Counted from the stretch's first letter, positions 27,663 to 36,237 are shown. The stretch: 64,000 nucleotides of DNA from Rubellimicrobium mesophilum DSM 19309 (GCF_000600335.2 NZ_KK088604.1:90515-154514); one strand, 5' to 3'. Program-made: numbers and translations. Notes: generated by a model from the letters alone, not told the origin.

Positions 27663-27989
27663 CTACTTGGGCGGGAGGGAGGCGACGAAGGCGGTTGCGG
27701 CGTCGAGGACGCGGGCCCGGAGCGCGGGGTCGGCGGCGAGGCCCGGCGGGAGGCGGACCCAGCCCTTCATGGAGCGGGTGCCGGACATCGGCGTGGTCAC
27801 GCCGGGGAGCGCGAGGGCCCAGCCTTCGTTGCCTCGGCCGAGGCGGGCGAGAAGGCCCTCATGGCTCGCGCAGGCGAGGAGGTTGCCCCGGAGGAGGAAG
27901 GCGAGGCTGCCGAACATGGTGGTCTCGGTGATGCCGTCGCGGGTGGTGAGGTCGGCGCGGAGACGCTGTTCGAGGTCGCGGTCGCGCAT
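27663..27989 (-). CDS. TfoX N-terminal domain family protein
   Basis: This roughly 108-residue protein matches the TfoX/Sxy N-terminal domain, with LRADLTTRDGITETTMFGSLAFLLRGNLLACAS followed by ARLGRGNEGWALALPGVTTPMSGTRSMKGWVRLP. Stand-alone copies of this domain are common and not linked to competence; their function is unknown. No strong ribosome-binding site decides the start: the ATG before RDRDLEQRL was used, and a GTG four codons upstream is the alternative. It sits between the pyrC-like gene and a DUF3072 gene, inside what is otherwise a pyrB-pyrC-plsY order. Confidence 0.8.
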   Translation of the reverse strand: MRDRDLEQRLRADLTTRDGITETTMFGSLAFLLRGNLLACASHEGLLARLGRGNEGWALALPGVTTPMSGTRSMKGWVRLPPGLAADPALRARVLDAATAFVASLPPK

Positions 27990-28070
27990 GGCGAGGTCCA
28001 CGAAGCGGTGAGTCGGCGGAACCTTAGCACGGCGAGAACATTATAGGAACAACAGCATGGAGACAGCATC

Positions 28071-28313
28071 ATGGCGCAGGCCAAGGCGCATCACGACGAG
28101 CACAACACCAAGGTCCACCCCGAGGGAAACGCGCAGAAGGACCCGGAGACCTGGGTCACGGGCGACGAGCCGATGACGGGGGCGCAGGCGTCCTACCTGC
28201 GGACGCTCTGCGAGGAGACGGGCGAGGAGTTCGACGAGGGGCTGTCGAAGGCCAAGGCCTCGGAGATGATCGACCGGCTGAAGGAGAGGTCGCCGAGGCT
28301 GAACGGGGGCTGA
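28071..28313 (+). CDS. DUF3072 domain protein
   Basis: The 80-residue soluble, acidic protein is covered by the DUF3072 pattern: KDPETWVTGDEPMTGAQASYLRTLCEETGEEF and then LSKAKASEMIDRLKE. The second part resembles the small helix-extended-helix seen in other DUFs with MTxxQxxYL repeats, which may bind nucleic acid. This is only a family resemblance; no function is known. It is transcribed away from the TfoX-like gene and is followed by a long non-coding, repeat-rich stretch. Confidence 0.82.
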   Translation: MAQAKAHHDEHNTKVHPEGNAQKDPETWVTGDEPMTGAQASYLRTLCEETGEEFDEGLSKAKASEMIDRLKERSPRLNGG

Positions 28314-29062
28314 GGGGGGCCCTGCCCCCGCGCTGCGCGCTTCCCCGGGTTATTTGGGGTCAGAAGACGGGATGAGGTCCTCGGCCCCCTGCCCCTTGGC
28401 CCGGCGGAGTCCGGGCGTGGAGGGACAGGGGGCGTGGACCCCGAGTCGGAGCGTTCTCCGCCCGCCGGGTTGGCACGGCGGGGCGGAGCGGCCTCCGGTC
28501 CCACGCCGCCGGGGGCCAACCCGGCCGGCGTGGGGGGCGCGTGTTCGACGCGCGGCGGCCGGGTCTTTGCGAGGCCGTGCCATGACCTCTCCCAGTGGGG
28601 CGCGATGCCTAACCGGAGGACGACGCCAGGACCCCCTGGAGGTGTCATCGCCGCTCCCGCCCCTCAAAGAGCTCTCGCCCGGGGGAACCGGTCCCGGGCT
28701 TGGTCGGCCATCTGGAGCGAGCCCGCGCGGAGGTCCGACCAACCATGGCCCTCCGCGCGGGGGAGCGGCTTTCAGATGCCTCCGGGAACACCTCGCCGGC
28801 CTGCACCCGTGCGGGTGGTCTCGGGTCCGGGAGGATCGGCCGGGGGTGCCGCTCCTGATCTCGTGCCGTCAGGGTGCCGGGGGCGGGTTAACGAATGGTG
28901 AATGGGGCGTTCGGTGGGGGGTGGGGCGACGCAACACCCTGGAGGCAAGTCGCTGATCCGGCGAGGGAAGTTGCTCGGCGGGGGTGTTGCGTCGCCCTTG
29001 GTGGGTGGGCGCCAACCCACCACGAATCAGTCGATGCGGGACGCTCGATTCGGGTCGGGAAT
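28314..29062. other. Gene-free, repeat-rich stretch
   Basis: I find no convincing gene in these 750 bases; the open frames lack ribosome-binding sites and family resemblance. The stretch contains several long inverted repeats: an 11-bp pair at 28464-28474 and 28515-28525, a 16-bp perfect pair at 28924-28939 and 28982-28997, and an 8-bp hairpin at 28999-29006 with 29015-29022. The last hairpin has the same GGTGGGT stem as the REP-like element at 29063-29083. No tRNA or known RNA family was seen. Confidence 0.6.
28924..28997. repeat. 16-bp perfect inverted repeat
   Basis: The arms 28924-28939 and 28982-28997 are perfectly complementary and separated by 42 bases. The pair lies directly before two GGTGGGT hairpins, so it may be the outer part of a composite repeat element. 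Confidence 0.75.
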
Positions 29063-29083
29063 GGTGGGTTGCACCCACCCTAC
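29063..29083 (-). repeat. REP-like element (GTAG head, GGTGGGT stem)
   Basis: Read on the minus strand, GTAG (29083-29080) is followed by a 7-bp stem GGTGGGT/ACCCACC with a GCA loop. The half-related hairpin at 28999-29022 uses the same stem core without a GTAG head. It ends 14 bases before the stop of the orphan gene at 29097. Confidence 0.75.
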
Positions 29084-29096
29084 GGGACTACGGCGT

Positions 29097-29723
29097 TCAG
29101 GGCAGGATACCGCGCCAAAGTGGCTCGTGGCTGCCTTGGTGGTTGGGCAGGCCGGGCTTGGTCAGACAGCCCTTAGGCTCGACGTAGCTGTCGATGCGGC
29201 GGACGGGTTCCTCGCGCCAGGACAGGTTGAAGGCCCAGTAGGTCGGGAAGAAGAACATTTCTGAATAGGGCAGATGGTCGTGAATCCACCAAGCGAGGCG
29301 CTGCCAGTCGCCAGGGGCTTGGAAACGGTCCCAGAAAGATGGGACAACGATACAAGCCGTAGCGCCCATTCGGCCCTCGGCGTCGCGCTGGTCCCAGATA
29401 TGGGCGGCACGGTTCGCCTCGTTGGAAGCGCAGTTGTAGCCCTTCTTGTTGTCCCTCATCGCCTGGGACCCGAAGCCGTTCACCTCGGGCGAGCGGTAGG
29501 CGGAGCGGATGGCGATACGGCCGAAGGCATCTTGAAGAGGCTCGAGGAGTTCCTCGCAGAGCCGGGTGCCGGCGGCGATGGCTAGGTCGGGGTCGTCTGG
29601 GACATTGGCGAAGCCATGGATCGCGGCGATGTCCGAGAAGAGGAAGTCGCGCACGAAGAATGATTTCGACAGTCGGACACGACCGAAGTCGCTGAGGGTC
29701 TGAACGGAGGTAGGCTTGCGCAT
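29097..29723 (-). CDS. Orphan hypothetical protein, 208 aa (weak resemblance to M15-type peptidases)
   Basis: I do not recognise this protein with confidence. The segment IAIRSAYRSPEVNGFGSQAM (about residues 71-90) followed by AAHIWDQRDAEGRMGATACIVVP resembles the arrangement of zinc-binding residues in M15-like D,D-peptidases (SxYRS, then H and D). The remainder is unusual, ending in a Trp/His/Tyr-rich part (WWIHDHLPYSEMFFFPTYWAFNLSW). It lacks a signal peptide. Base and codon use are visibly AT-richer than the neighbours, it sits beside REP-like repeats, and it interrupts the pyrB-pyrC order. Together these suggest horizontal acquisition. The M15 link is inference only. Confidence 0.65.
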   Translation of the reverse strand: MRKPTSVQTLSDFGRVRLSKSFFVRDFLFSDIAAIHGFANVPDDPDLAIAAGTRLCEELLEPLQDAFGRIAIRSAYRSPEVNGFGSQAMRDNKKGYNCASNEANRAAHIWDQRDAEGRMGATACIVVPSFWDRFQAPGDWQRLAWWIHDHLPYSEMFFFPTYWAFNLSWREEPVRRIDSYVEPKGCLTKPGLPNHQGSHEPLWRGILP

Positions 29724-29857
29724 GGTCGGACCTGAGGGAGTGATCCCGTTTCCATGCGCCTTTGCCCTCGGTGGGCTGAAGGCTCTGCTTGCAGATCTGA
29801 CTGATCTAGCGCCCTAGTGGGTTTTGAAGGCCACGCCCTCACCGCCCGAACAGGCAC

Positions 29858-30816
29858 CTACCCCTCCCCCACCGCCTCCCGCCCCCTCGCCTTACGGAGG
29901 TTCCGCGCCAGGAGGTCCATCGCGGCCATGCGCACCGCCACGCCCATCTCCACCTGGGTCTGGATCACCGAACGGTTGATGTCGTCGGCCAGCGTGCCAT
30001 CGATCTCCACGCCCGCGTTCATGGGGCCGGGGTGCATGACGATGGCGTCGGGGCGGCGTGGGCGAGCTTCGCCGCATCCAGGCCGTAGAGGTGGAAATAC
30101 TCGCGCTCGGAGGGGACGAAGCCGCCGTCCATCCGCTCCTTCTGGAGGCGGAGCATCATCACCACGTCGCAGCCCTCAAGGCCCTCCTCCATGGAGGAGA
30201 AGACCTCGCAGCCGAAGGCGTCGATGCCGGCGGGCATGAGGGTCGGCGGCGCGACGAGGCGGATGCGGTTCTCCATCTTGTGGAGGAGCAGGATGTTGGA
30301 GCGGGCCACGCGGCTATGGGCGATGTCGCCGCAGATGGCGATACTCAGGCGGTGGAGACGGCCCTTGCGGCGGCGGATCGTGAGGGCGTCGAGGAGCGCC
30401 TGGGTCGGGTGCTCGTGCCGCCCGTCGCCGGCGTTGAGGACGGCGCAGTTCTGGACCTTCTGGGCGAGGAGGTCCACGGCGCCGGACATGGGGTGACGGA
30501 CCACGAGGAGGTCGGGGCGCATGGCGTTCAGCGTCAACGCGGTGTCGATCAGGGTCTCCCCTTTCTTCACCGAGGAGGCGGCGACGCCCATGTTCATCAC
30601 GTCCGCGCCGAGCTTGCGGCCGGCGAGCTCGAAGCTCGACTGCGTGCGGGTCGAGGGCTCGAAGAACATGTTGACCTGGGTGAGGCCCGAGAGCGCGTCC
30701 CCGGCGGGGAGGCCCTTGCGGTTGCGCTCCGCGTAGGAGTCCGCGAGGTCGAGGAGGGTGGTGATCTCCTGCGGGTGGAGGGGCTCGATGCCGAGGAGGT
30801 GGGACTGGCGGAACAT
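29858..30816 (-). pseudogene. pyrB: Aspartate carbamoyltransferase catalytic subunit, frameshifted near the C-terminus
   Basis: PyrB is recognisable from [18 protein letters not shown] through [20 protein letters not shown] (carbamoyl-phosphate site), [26 protein letters not shown] and [13 protein letters not shown]. After [11 protein letters not shown] the frame breaks at about 30051-30058. In the shifted frame the sequence continues as [20 protein letters not shown] to a stop at 29858. One missing base (GCCCGCCCC read as GCCGCCCC) explains it; the restored product has 319 residues, the normal length. It catalyses carbamoyl-aspartate formation in pyrimidine synthesis, so a real knockout would be costly. 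The start follows AGGAGG by eight bases. Sequencing error is the likely cause. Confidence 0.9.
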
Positions 30817-30851
30817 GGGCGGCACCTCCTGAGGATCGGGGGTCGTTTACG

Positions 30852-31616
30852 TCAGGCGCTCCAGGCCTGCCAGAGGAGGCGGAGGGCGAGGGCCACGGAG
30901 GTGACGACGAGGAGCGGGCGGATCACGCGGGCGCCCACCCGGACGGCGAGGCGGGAGCCGACCTGCGCGCCGGCGAACTGCGCGACGCCCATCGAGAGGC
31001 CGACGATCCACCAGGGCTGGGCCACGAGGGCGAAGACCAGCATGGAGCCCACGTTGGAGGCGAAGTTGAGGAGCTTGGTGTGGGCGGTGGCCTTGAGGAG
31101 GCCGAAGCCGCGCAGGGTCACGAAGCCGAGCATGAAGAACGAGCCCGTGCCCGGCCCGAGGACGCCGTCGTAGAAGGCCATGCCGGGGACGAAGGTGGCG
31201 TCGAAGGTCCCCTCGCTCATCCGCTGGTGCCGGTCGTCGTCGTTCAGGCCCTTCTTGAAGGCGAAGTAGAGGGCCACGCCGATCAGCAGGATGGGAAGGA
31301 CGGCGCGGATCGCCTCGGCGGGGAGGTGGGAAGCGACGAGCGCGCCGCCGCCGCCCGCGAGCAGGGCCAGGAGCGCGGGGAAGGCCTGGGTGCGGGGCTC
31401 GACCTGACCGGCGCGGGCGTAGTGGAGCACGGCGGAGGCGGTGCCGAACATCCCTTGCAGCTTGTTGGTGGCGAGCGCCGTCACGGGGGGCGCCCCGGCG
31501 AGGAGGATCGCGGGGAGGGCGAGAAGGCCGCCGCCGCCCGCGATGGAGTCGATGACGCCCGCGATGAAGGCCGCGAGGACGAGGAGCAGGAGGATCTCGG
31601 GGCCGATGGGGAGCAT
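30852..31616 (-). CDS. TSUP family transporter (TauE/SafE-like permease)
   Basis: The 254-residue membrane protein has seven to eight predicted helices and the duplicated TauE/SafE motif: AGVIDSIAGGGGLLALPAILLAG (residues 19-41) and, in the second half, GVLGPGTGSFFMLGFVTLRG (about residues 148-167). TSUP carriers export or take up sulfite, sulfonates and other small organic anions; the substrate is not evident. Its start overlaps the serB stop (TGATG), and pyrB begins 35 bases downstream, so serB, this gene and pyrB may share a transcript. Confidence 0.9.
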   Translation of the reverse strand: MLPIGPEILLLLVLAAFIAGVIDSIAGGGGLLALPAILLAGAPPVTALATNKLQGMFGTASAVLHYARAGQVEPRTQAFPALLALLAGGGGALVASHLPAEAIRAVLPILLIGVALYFAFKKGLNDDDRHQRMSEGTFDATFVPGMAFYDGVLGPGTGSFFMLGFVTLRGFGLLKATAHTKLLNFASNVGSMLVFALVAQPWWIVGLSMGVAQFAGAQVGSRLAVRVGARVIRPLLVVTSVALALRLLWQAWSA

Positions 31617-32482
31617 CAGGCGAACTCGTCGCGCGCGTAGCCCTGGAGGTAAAGGAGTGCCGTGAGGTCACCGTGGTTGACGCGGAGGCGGCACTCGGCC
31701 TGCACGGCGGGCTTGGCGTGGAGGGCGACTCCGGTCCCGGCGAGGCGGAGCATCCCGAGGTCGTTCGCGCCGTCGCCCACGGCGAGGACGTCCTGGGGGG
31801 CGAGGCCGAGGCGGCTCGACACCTCGGTCAGGGTGGCGACCTTGGCCTCGCGGCCGAGGATGGGCTCCTGCACCTCTCCGGTGAGGCGGCCGTCGGCGGA
31901 GAGGAGCGTGTTGGCGCGGGCCTCGTCGAAGCCGAGATGGGCGGCGACGGGACGGGCGAAGCTCAGGAAGCCGCCGGAGACGAGGACGGCATGGGCGCCG
32001 TGGGCCTTCATGGTGGCGAGGAGCGTGGCCCCGCCGGGCATGTAGGTGATGCGGTCGCGGAGGACCTCCTCGATGACGGCCTCGGGGAGGTCCTTGAGGA
32101 GGGCCACGCGCTCGCGAAGCGCGCCCTCGAAGCCGATCTCGCCGTTCATGGCGCGGGCGGTGATGGCGGCGACGTGCTCGCCGACCCCGGCGACGACGGC
32201 CAGCTCGTCGATGCACTCCTGCTGGATCATGGTGGAGTCCATGTCGGCGAGGAGCATCCGCTTGCGCCTGTTGGCGGCGGGCTGGAGGAGGAGGTCGATG
32301 CCCTCGGCCTGCAGCTCCTCCCACAGGTCCCGGAGGTCGGCGGGCTCCTCGGGCAGCGGGAGCTCGGCGGCCTCGCCCGGGGCCAGCCAGCGGACCTCGC
32401 CGCCGGACCAGCGGGCGCGGATGGCCTCGGGCAGCGCGCGGGGCAGGCCGCCGGGGGCGGCGATGAGGGTGGCGGCGAGCAT
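31616..32482 (-). CDS. serB: Phosphoserine phosphatase SerB
   Basis: The 288-residue HAD phosphatase has the nucleophile motif DMDSTMIQQECIDELA (Asp near residue 79), SGGF (motif II) in VLVSGGFLSF, a Lys in REAKVATL and VGDGANDLGML (motif IV). An N-terminal 75-residue domain (LIAAPGGLPRALPEAIRARW) precedes the catalytic core, as in longer SerB proteins. It completes serine synthesis by dephosphorylating phosphoserine. It is divergent from serC, separated by 153 bases that contain the serC leader, so all three serine genes are clustered here. Confidence 0.95.
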   Translation of the reverse strand: MLAATLIAAPGGLPRALPEAIRARWSGGEVRWLAPGEAAELPLPEEPADLRDLWEELQAEGIDLLLQPAANRRKRMLLADMDSTMIQQECIDELAVVAGVGEHVAAITARAMNGEIGFEGALRERVALLKDLPEAVIEEVLRDRITYMPGGATLLATMKAHGAHAVLVSGGFLSFARPVAAHLGFDEARANTLLSADGRLTGEVQEPILGREAKVATLTEVSSRLGLAPQDVLAVGDGANDLGMLRLAGTGVALHAKPAVQAECRLRVNHGDLTALLYLQGYARDEFA

Positions 32483-32544
32483 AAGTTTCCGATCGTAGTC
32501 GCGGCCCCCGCAGCAGGGGCGCGTTCGCGGCGGATTAGACCCAT

Positions 32545-32620
32545 TTGGCGACTTGCGGAACCCCGGCGGGGCGCTCTACCCCTTGCGGCGGGACACCCCT
32601 CCCCAACGAGGGGCTTTTAC
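32545..32620 (+). ncRNA. serC-type leader RNA (putative)
   Basis: Directly upstream of serC, a stem of 6 bp (32596-32601 with 32608-32613, CCCCTC/GAGGGG) with a CCCAAC loop is followed by CTTTTA, giving an intrinsic-terminator-like hairpin. A GC-rich potential helix lies before it (about 32560-32590). This arrangement matches my recollection of the serC RNA motif described in alphaproteobacteria upstream of serC-serA, thought to be an attenuator or start site. A covariance-model search would confirm it; the 5' limit is approximate. Confidence 0.65.
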
Positions 32621-32635
32621 CTGGAAGGGTAGCAC

Positions 32636-33790
32636 ATGACGCTGCAAGAGCCGCAGGCCAAGCCTGCGAACCCGCGTTTTTCCTCGGGCCCCTGCGCCAA
32701 GCCCCCCACCTGGAGCACCGACGCGCTGAAGGACGCCAGGCTCGGCCGGTCGCACCGCGCCGCCGAGGGCAAGGCGCGGCTGAAGCGCGCCATCGACCTC
32801 ACGCGAGAGGTGCTGGCGGTGCCGGACACGCATCGCATCGGGATCGTGCCGGCCTCGGACACGGGCGCCGTGGAGATGGCGATGTGGACCATGCTGGGCG
32901 AGCGGCCCGTGGAGATGGTCGCCTGGGAGTCGTTCGGCGAGGGTTGGGTCACGGACGCCGTGAAGCAGCTCAGGCTCGACGCGCGGGTGCACCGGGCGGA
33001 TTACGGTAAGATCGTCGACATGGCGTCCTTGGACTACGACCGCGACGTGGTCTTCACCTGGAACGGCACGACCTCGGGCGTGCGGGTGCCGTCGGGGGAC
33101 GTGATCCCGGCCGACCGCAAGGGGCTCACGATCTGCGATGCGACCTCGGCGGCCTTCGCGCAGGAGCTGCCGTGGGACAGGCTCGATGTGACGACGTTCT
33201 CCTGGCAGAAGGTCATGGGCGGCGAGGCGGCGCATGGGGTTCTCGTGCTCGGTCCGCGCGCGGTGGAGCGGCTTGAGAGTTACGTGCCCGACCGGCCGCT
33301 GCCGAAGATCTTCCGGCTCACGAGCAAGGGAAAGCTGATCGAGGGGATCTTCCAGGGCGAGACGATCAACACGCCCTCGATGCTCTGCGTCGAGGACTGG
33401 ATCGTGGCGCTGGAGTGGGGGAAGTCGGTCGGGGGCCTTGAGGGGCTGATCGCGCGGGCGGATGCGAACGCCAAGGCCGTCTGGGACTTCTGCGACGCGC
33501 GGCCTTGGGTCGCGAACCTCGCGGAGGACGCAGGCACGCGGTCGAACACCTCGGTGTGCCTCAGGTTCACCGATCCGCGCATCGCGGACGGGGCGGCGTT
33601 TGCGAAGGCCGTGGCCAAGCGGCTGGAGCAGGCGGGCGCGGCTTGGGACGTGGGCGCGTATCGCGATGCGCCTCCGGGCCTGCGGGTCTGGTGCGGGGCG
33701 ACGGTGGAGCTGGCGGACGTGCAGGCGATGCTGCCGTGGCTCGACTGGGCATTCCATGCCGAGATCGAGAAGGTCGCGCAGGCGGCATGA
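32636..33790 (+). CDS. serC: Phosphoserine aminotransferase SerC
   Basis: This 384-residue PLP aminotransferase is of the alphaproteobacterial SerC type: NPRFSSGPCAKPPTWSTDAL, GRSHRAAEGKARL, VPASDTGAVEMAMW, FTWNGTTSGVRVP, CDATSAAFAQ and the PLP-lysine region TFSWQKVMGGEAAHG. It makes phosphoserine from 3-phosphohydroxypyruvate and glutamate. GGAAGGGT lies five bases before the ATG, right after the leader hairpin. serA follows after 114 bases that hold a paired REP-like element. Confidence 0.96.
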   Translation: MTLQEPQAKPANPRFSSGPCAKPPTWSTDALKDARLGRSHRAAEGKARLKRAIDLTREVLAVPDTHRIGIVPASDTGAVEMAMWTMLGERPVEMVAWESFGEGWVTDAVKQLRLDARVHRADYGKIVDMASLDYDRDVVFTWNGTTSGVRVPSGDVIPADRKGLTICDATSAAFAQELPWDRLDVTTFSWQKVMGGEAAHGVLVLGPRAVERLESYVPDRPLPKIFRLTSKGKLIEGIFQGETINTPSMLCVEDWIVALEWGKSVGGLEGLIARADANAKAVWDFCDARPWVANLAEDAGTRSNTSVCLRFTDPRIADGAAFAKAVAKRLEQAGAAWDVGAYRDAPPGLRVWCGATVELADVQAMLPWLDWAFHAEIEKVAQAA

Positions 33791-33797
33791 GGTGCAT

Positions 33798-33873
33798 GGC
33801 GGGGTGAACCCCGCCCTACGGGTGCGAGATCGCGCGCCCGGTTCCCCCTTCGTAGGGCGGGGTTCACCCCGCC
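33798..33873. repeat. REP-like pair (BIME), GGCGGGG stem, heads inward
   Basis: Two copies of the same element face away from each other: 33798-33819 on the minus strand and 33852-33873 on the plus strand. Each is GTAG plus a 7-bp GGCGGGG/CCCCGCC stem with a four-base loop. Positions 33798-33820 and 33851-33873 are perfect 23-bp reverse complements, so the pair can also fold into one long hairpin between serC and serA. Confidence 0.85.
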
Positions 33874-33904
33874 ACCCCCAAAATCAGGATTCATGGAGCC
33901 CCAC

Positions 33905-35500
33905 ATGGCCCCCCGCGTGCTCATCTCGGACGAACTCTCGACCGCCGCCGTGCAGATCTTCAAGGATCGCGGCGTCGAGGTGGACTACCAACCCAAGCTC
34001 GGCAAGGACAAGGACGCCCTCCTCGCCATCATCGGCGACTACGACGGCCTCGCCATCCGGTCGGCCACCAAGGCGACCGAGAAGCTGATCGCCGCCGCGG
34101 CGAACCTCAAGGTCATCGGGCGGGCGGGGATCGGGGTGGACAACGTGGACATCCCGGCGGCGTCGAAGAAGGGCGTGATCGTGATGAACACGCCCTTCGG
34201 GAACTCCATCACCACCGCCGAGCACGCCATCGCCATGATGCTGGCGGTGGCGCGGCAGATCCCGGAGGCGAACGCCTCGACCCATGCCGGCAAGTGGGAG
34301 AAGTCCCGCTTCATGGGCGTGGAGCTGACCGGCAAGACGCTGGGCGTGATCGGCGCGGGCAACATCGGCGGGATCGTCTGCGACCGGGCGCGGGGCCTCA
34401 GGATGAAGGTGATCGCCTACGACCCCTTCCTGTCGGAGGAGCGGGCGGACCAGCTCGGCGTCGAGAAGGTGGAGCTGGAGGACCTGCTGCACCGGGCGGA
34501 CTTCATCACGCTGCACGTGCCGCTGACGGACCAGACCCGCAACATCCTGTCGCGCGAGGCCATCCAGAAGCTGAAGCCGGGCGTGCGCATCGTCAACTGC
34601 GCGCGGGGCGGCCTCGTGGACGAGGAGGCGCTGGCCGAGGCGCTGAAGTCGGGGCACGTCGCCGGCGCGGCCTTGGACGTCTTCGCGGTGGAGCCCGCGA
34701 CGGCCTCGCCGCTGTTCAACCTGCCGAACGTGGTCTGCACGCCGCACCTCGGCGCCGCGACGACCGAGGCGCAGGAGAACGTGGCGCTCCAGGTAGCCGA
34801 GCAGATGTCGGACTATCTGCTGACCGGGGCGGTGACGAACGCGCTCAACATGCCCTCGGTGACCGCCGAGGAGGCCAAGGTGATGGGGCCGTGGATCCGG
34901 CTCGCGGGGCATCTGGGCAACTTCGTGGGGCAGATGACCGACGAGCCGATCAAGGCGATCAACGTGCTCTATGACGGGGTCGCGTCGACGATGAACCTCG
35001 CGGCGCTGAACTGCGCGGTGATCGCGGGGATCATGCGGCGGGCGAACCCGGACGTGAACCTCGTCTCCGCGCCGGTGATCGCGCGCGAGCGGGGCATCCA
35101 CGTGAGCACCACGCGGCAGGACCAGACCGGGATGTTCGAGGGCTACGTCAAGGTGACGGTCGTCACGGACGCGCGCGAGCGGTCGGTGGCGGGGACGGTC
35201 TTCTCGGACGGGAAGCCCCGGTTCATCCAGATCAAGGGCATCACCGTCGATGCCGAGATCGGGGCGAACATGGTCTACACGACGAACGAGGACGTGCCGG
35301 GGATCATCGGGACGCTCGGTCAGACGATGGGCGAGAACGGGGTCAACATCGCGAACTTCACCCTGGGGCGGAGCCAGCGCGGCGGCGAGGCCATCGCGAT
35401 CCTGTATGTGGACGACCCGGTGCCGGAGCCGATCCTCGACAAGCTGCGGCGGACAGGGATGTTCCAGCAGGTGAAGGCGCTGGCCTTCGACATGGCGTGA
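33905..35500 (+). CDS. serA: D-3-phosphoglycerate dehydrogenase SerA
   Basis: The 531-residue enzyme is the long form. The substrate domain starts MAPRVLISDELSTAAVQIF. The NAD fold has GVIGAGNIGGIVCDRARG, with catalytic Arg in NCARGGLVDE and His in TPHLGAATTEAQ. An intervening allosteric domain and a C-terminal ACT domain (VYTTNEDVPGIIGTLGQTMGENGVNIANFTLGR) follow. It oxidises 3-phosphoglycerate, the first step of serine synthesis, with likely serine feedback through the ACT domain. The second of two ATGs was chosen, with GGAG nine bases upstream. It is downstream of serC. Confidence 0.97.
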   Translation: MAPRVLISDELSTAAVQIFKDRGVEVDYQPKLGKDKDALLAIIGDYDGLAIRSATKATEKLIAAAANLKVIGRAGIGVDNVDIPAASKKGVIVMNTPFGNSITTAEHAIAMMLAVARQIPEANASTHAGKWEKSRFMGVELTGKTLGVIGAGNIGGIVCDRARGLRMKVIAYDPFLSEERADQLGVEKVELEDLLHRADFITLHVPLTDQTRNILSREAIQKLKPGVRIVNCARGGLVDEEALAEALKSGHVAGAALDVFAVEPATASPLFNLPNVVCTPHLGAATTEAQENVALQVAEQMSDYLLTGAVTNALNMPSVTAEEAKVMGPWIRLAGHLGNFVGQMTDEPIKAINVLYDGVASTMNLAALNCAVIAGIMRRANPDVNLVSAPVIARERGIHVSTTRQDQTGMFEGYVKVTVVTDARERSVAGTVFSDGKPRFIQIKGITVDAEIGANMVYTTNEDVPGIIGTLGQTMGENGVNIANFTLGRSQRGGEAIAILYVDDPVPEPILDKLRRTGMFQQVKALAFDMA

Positions 35501-35507
35501 CCGCGGC

Positions 35508-36181
35508 CTAGGCCAGCGCGAGCGGCGATTCGTTGTAGCATTCGAGCAGGTGGGCGGGGTCGCGGTAGACGGCGACCGCGCCCGCCGACTTGAGGGAGGC
35601 CTCGGTGAAGCCCCCGAGAGGACGCCGAGGAACGGGTAGCCCGCCGCGCGGGCGGCCTCGGCGTCGTAGGGGGTGTCGCCGATCACGATGGCCGTCGCGG
35701 GGTCGGAGAGGCCCAGCTTCCGGAAGGCCGCCTGGAAGATGTCGGGGAAGGGCTTGGACCGCTCGGCCTCCTCGGAGGTCGTCTCGGCGTCGAGGAGGTC
35801 CTTGATGCCGAGCAGTTCCTTGTGGTGGGCGACCTCCTCGGGCTTGCCGGAGGTGGCGAGGGCAGTCCTGAGGCCGTCGACGCGGAGGCGCTCGAAGAGG
35901 TCGCGGACCCTGGGAAAGGGCTGGACGCGGGGCATGTAGTCGCGGGTGAAGAGCTCGGCGCGGGCCTTCTCCATCTCTTCCTGGCGTTCGGCGAGGAACT
36001 CCGGCGGGACGAGGCCGGGGAGGAGCTGGTCGCTGCCCTTGCCGATGTGGCGGCGGATCTCGTCGTAGGTGGCGGAAAGGCCGAACCACTGGAAGATGTC
36101 GAGCCAAGCCTGGGCGTGGAGGTCGACGGTGTCCACGAGCGTGCCGTCCACGTCGAAGATGACGGCCTGGGGTCGGGGCAT
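35508..36181 (-). pseudogene. HAD family phosphatase (phosphoglycolate phosphatase-like), frameshifted
   Basis: The frame encodes a HAD subfamily IA protein: the nucleophile FDVDGTLVDTVDLHAQAW (Asp8 and Asp10), a helical cap, ALATSGKPEEVAHH (motif II), SKPFPDIFQAAF (motif III Lys) and VIGDTPYDAEAA (motif IV). After GVLSG the frame breaks at the C5 run 35611-35615; the other frame continues GGFTEASLKSAGAVAVYRDP to the stop at 35508. One more base restores 224 residues, a usual length. Substrate unknown: beta-phosphoglucomutase-like or phosphoglycolate phosphatase-like. It is convergent with serA, eight bases apart. Confidence 0.85.
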
Positions 36182-36237
36182 GATGGGTCTCCGGGGCTGG
36201 TAGGCAGCCCAACCGCCGGGCGCGCGGGCTGTTCCCG

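Noticed and set aside
28350..29023. Several open frames of 80-200 codons in the gene-free stretch
   Set aside because: They overlap inverted repeats, lack ribosome-binding sites and have Pro/Gly/Arg-rich low-complexity translations.
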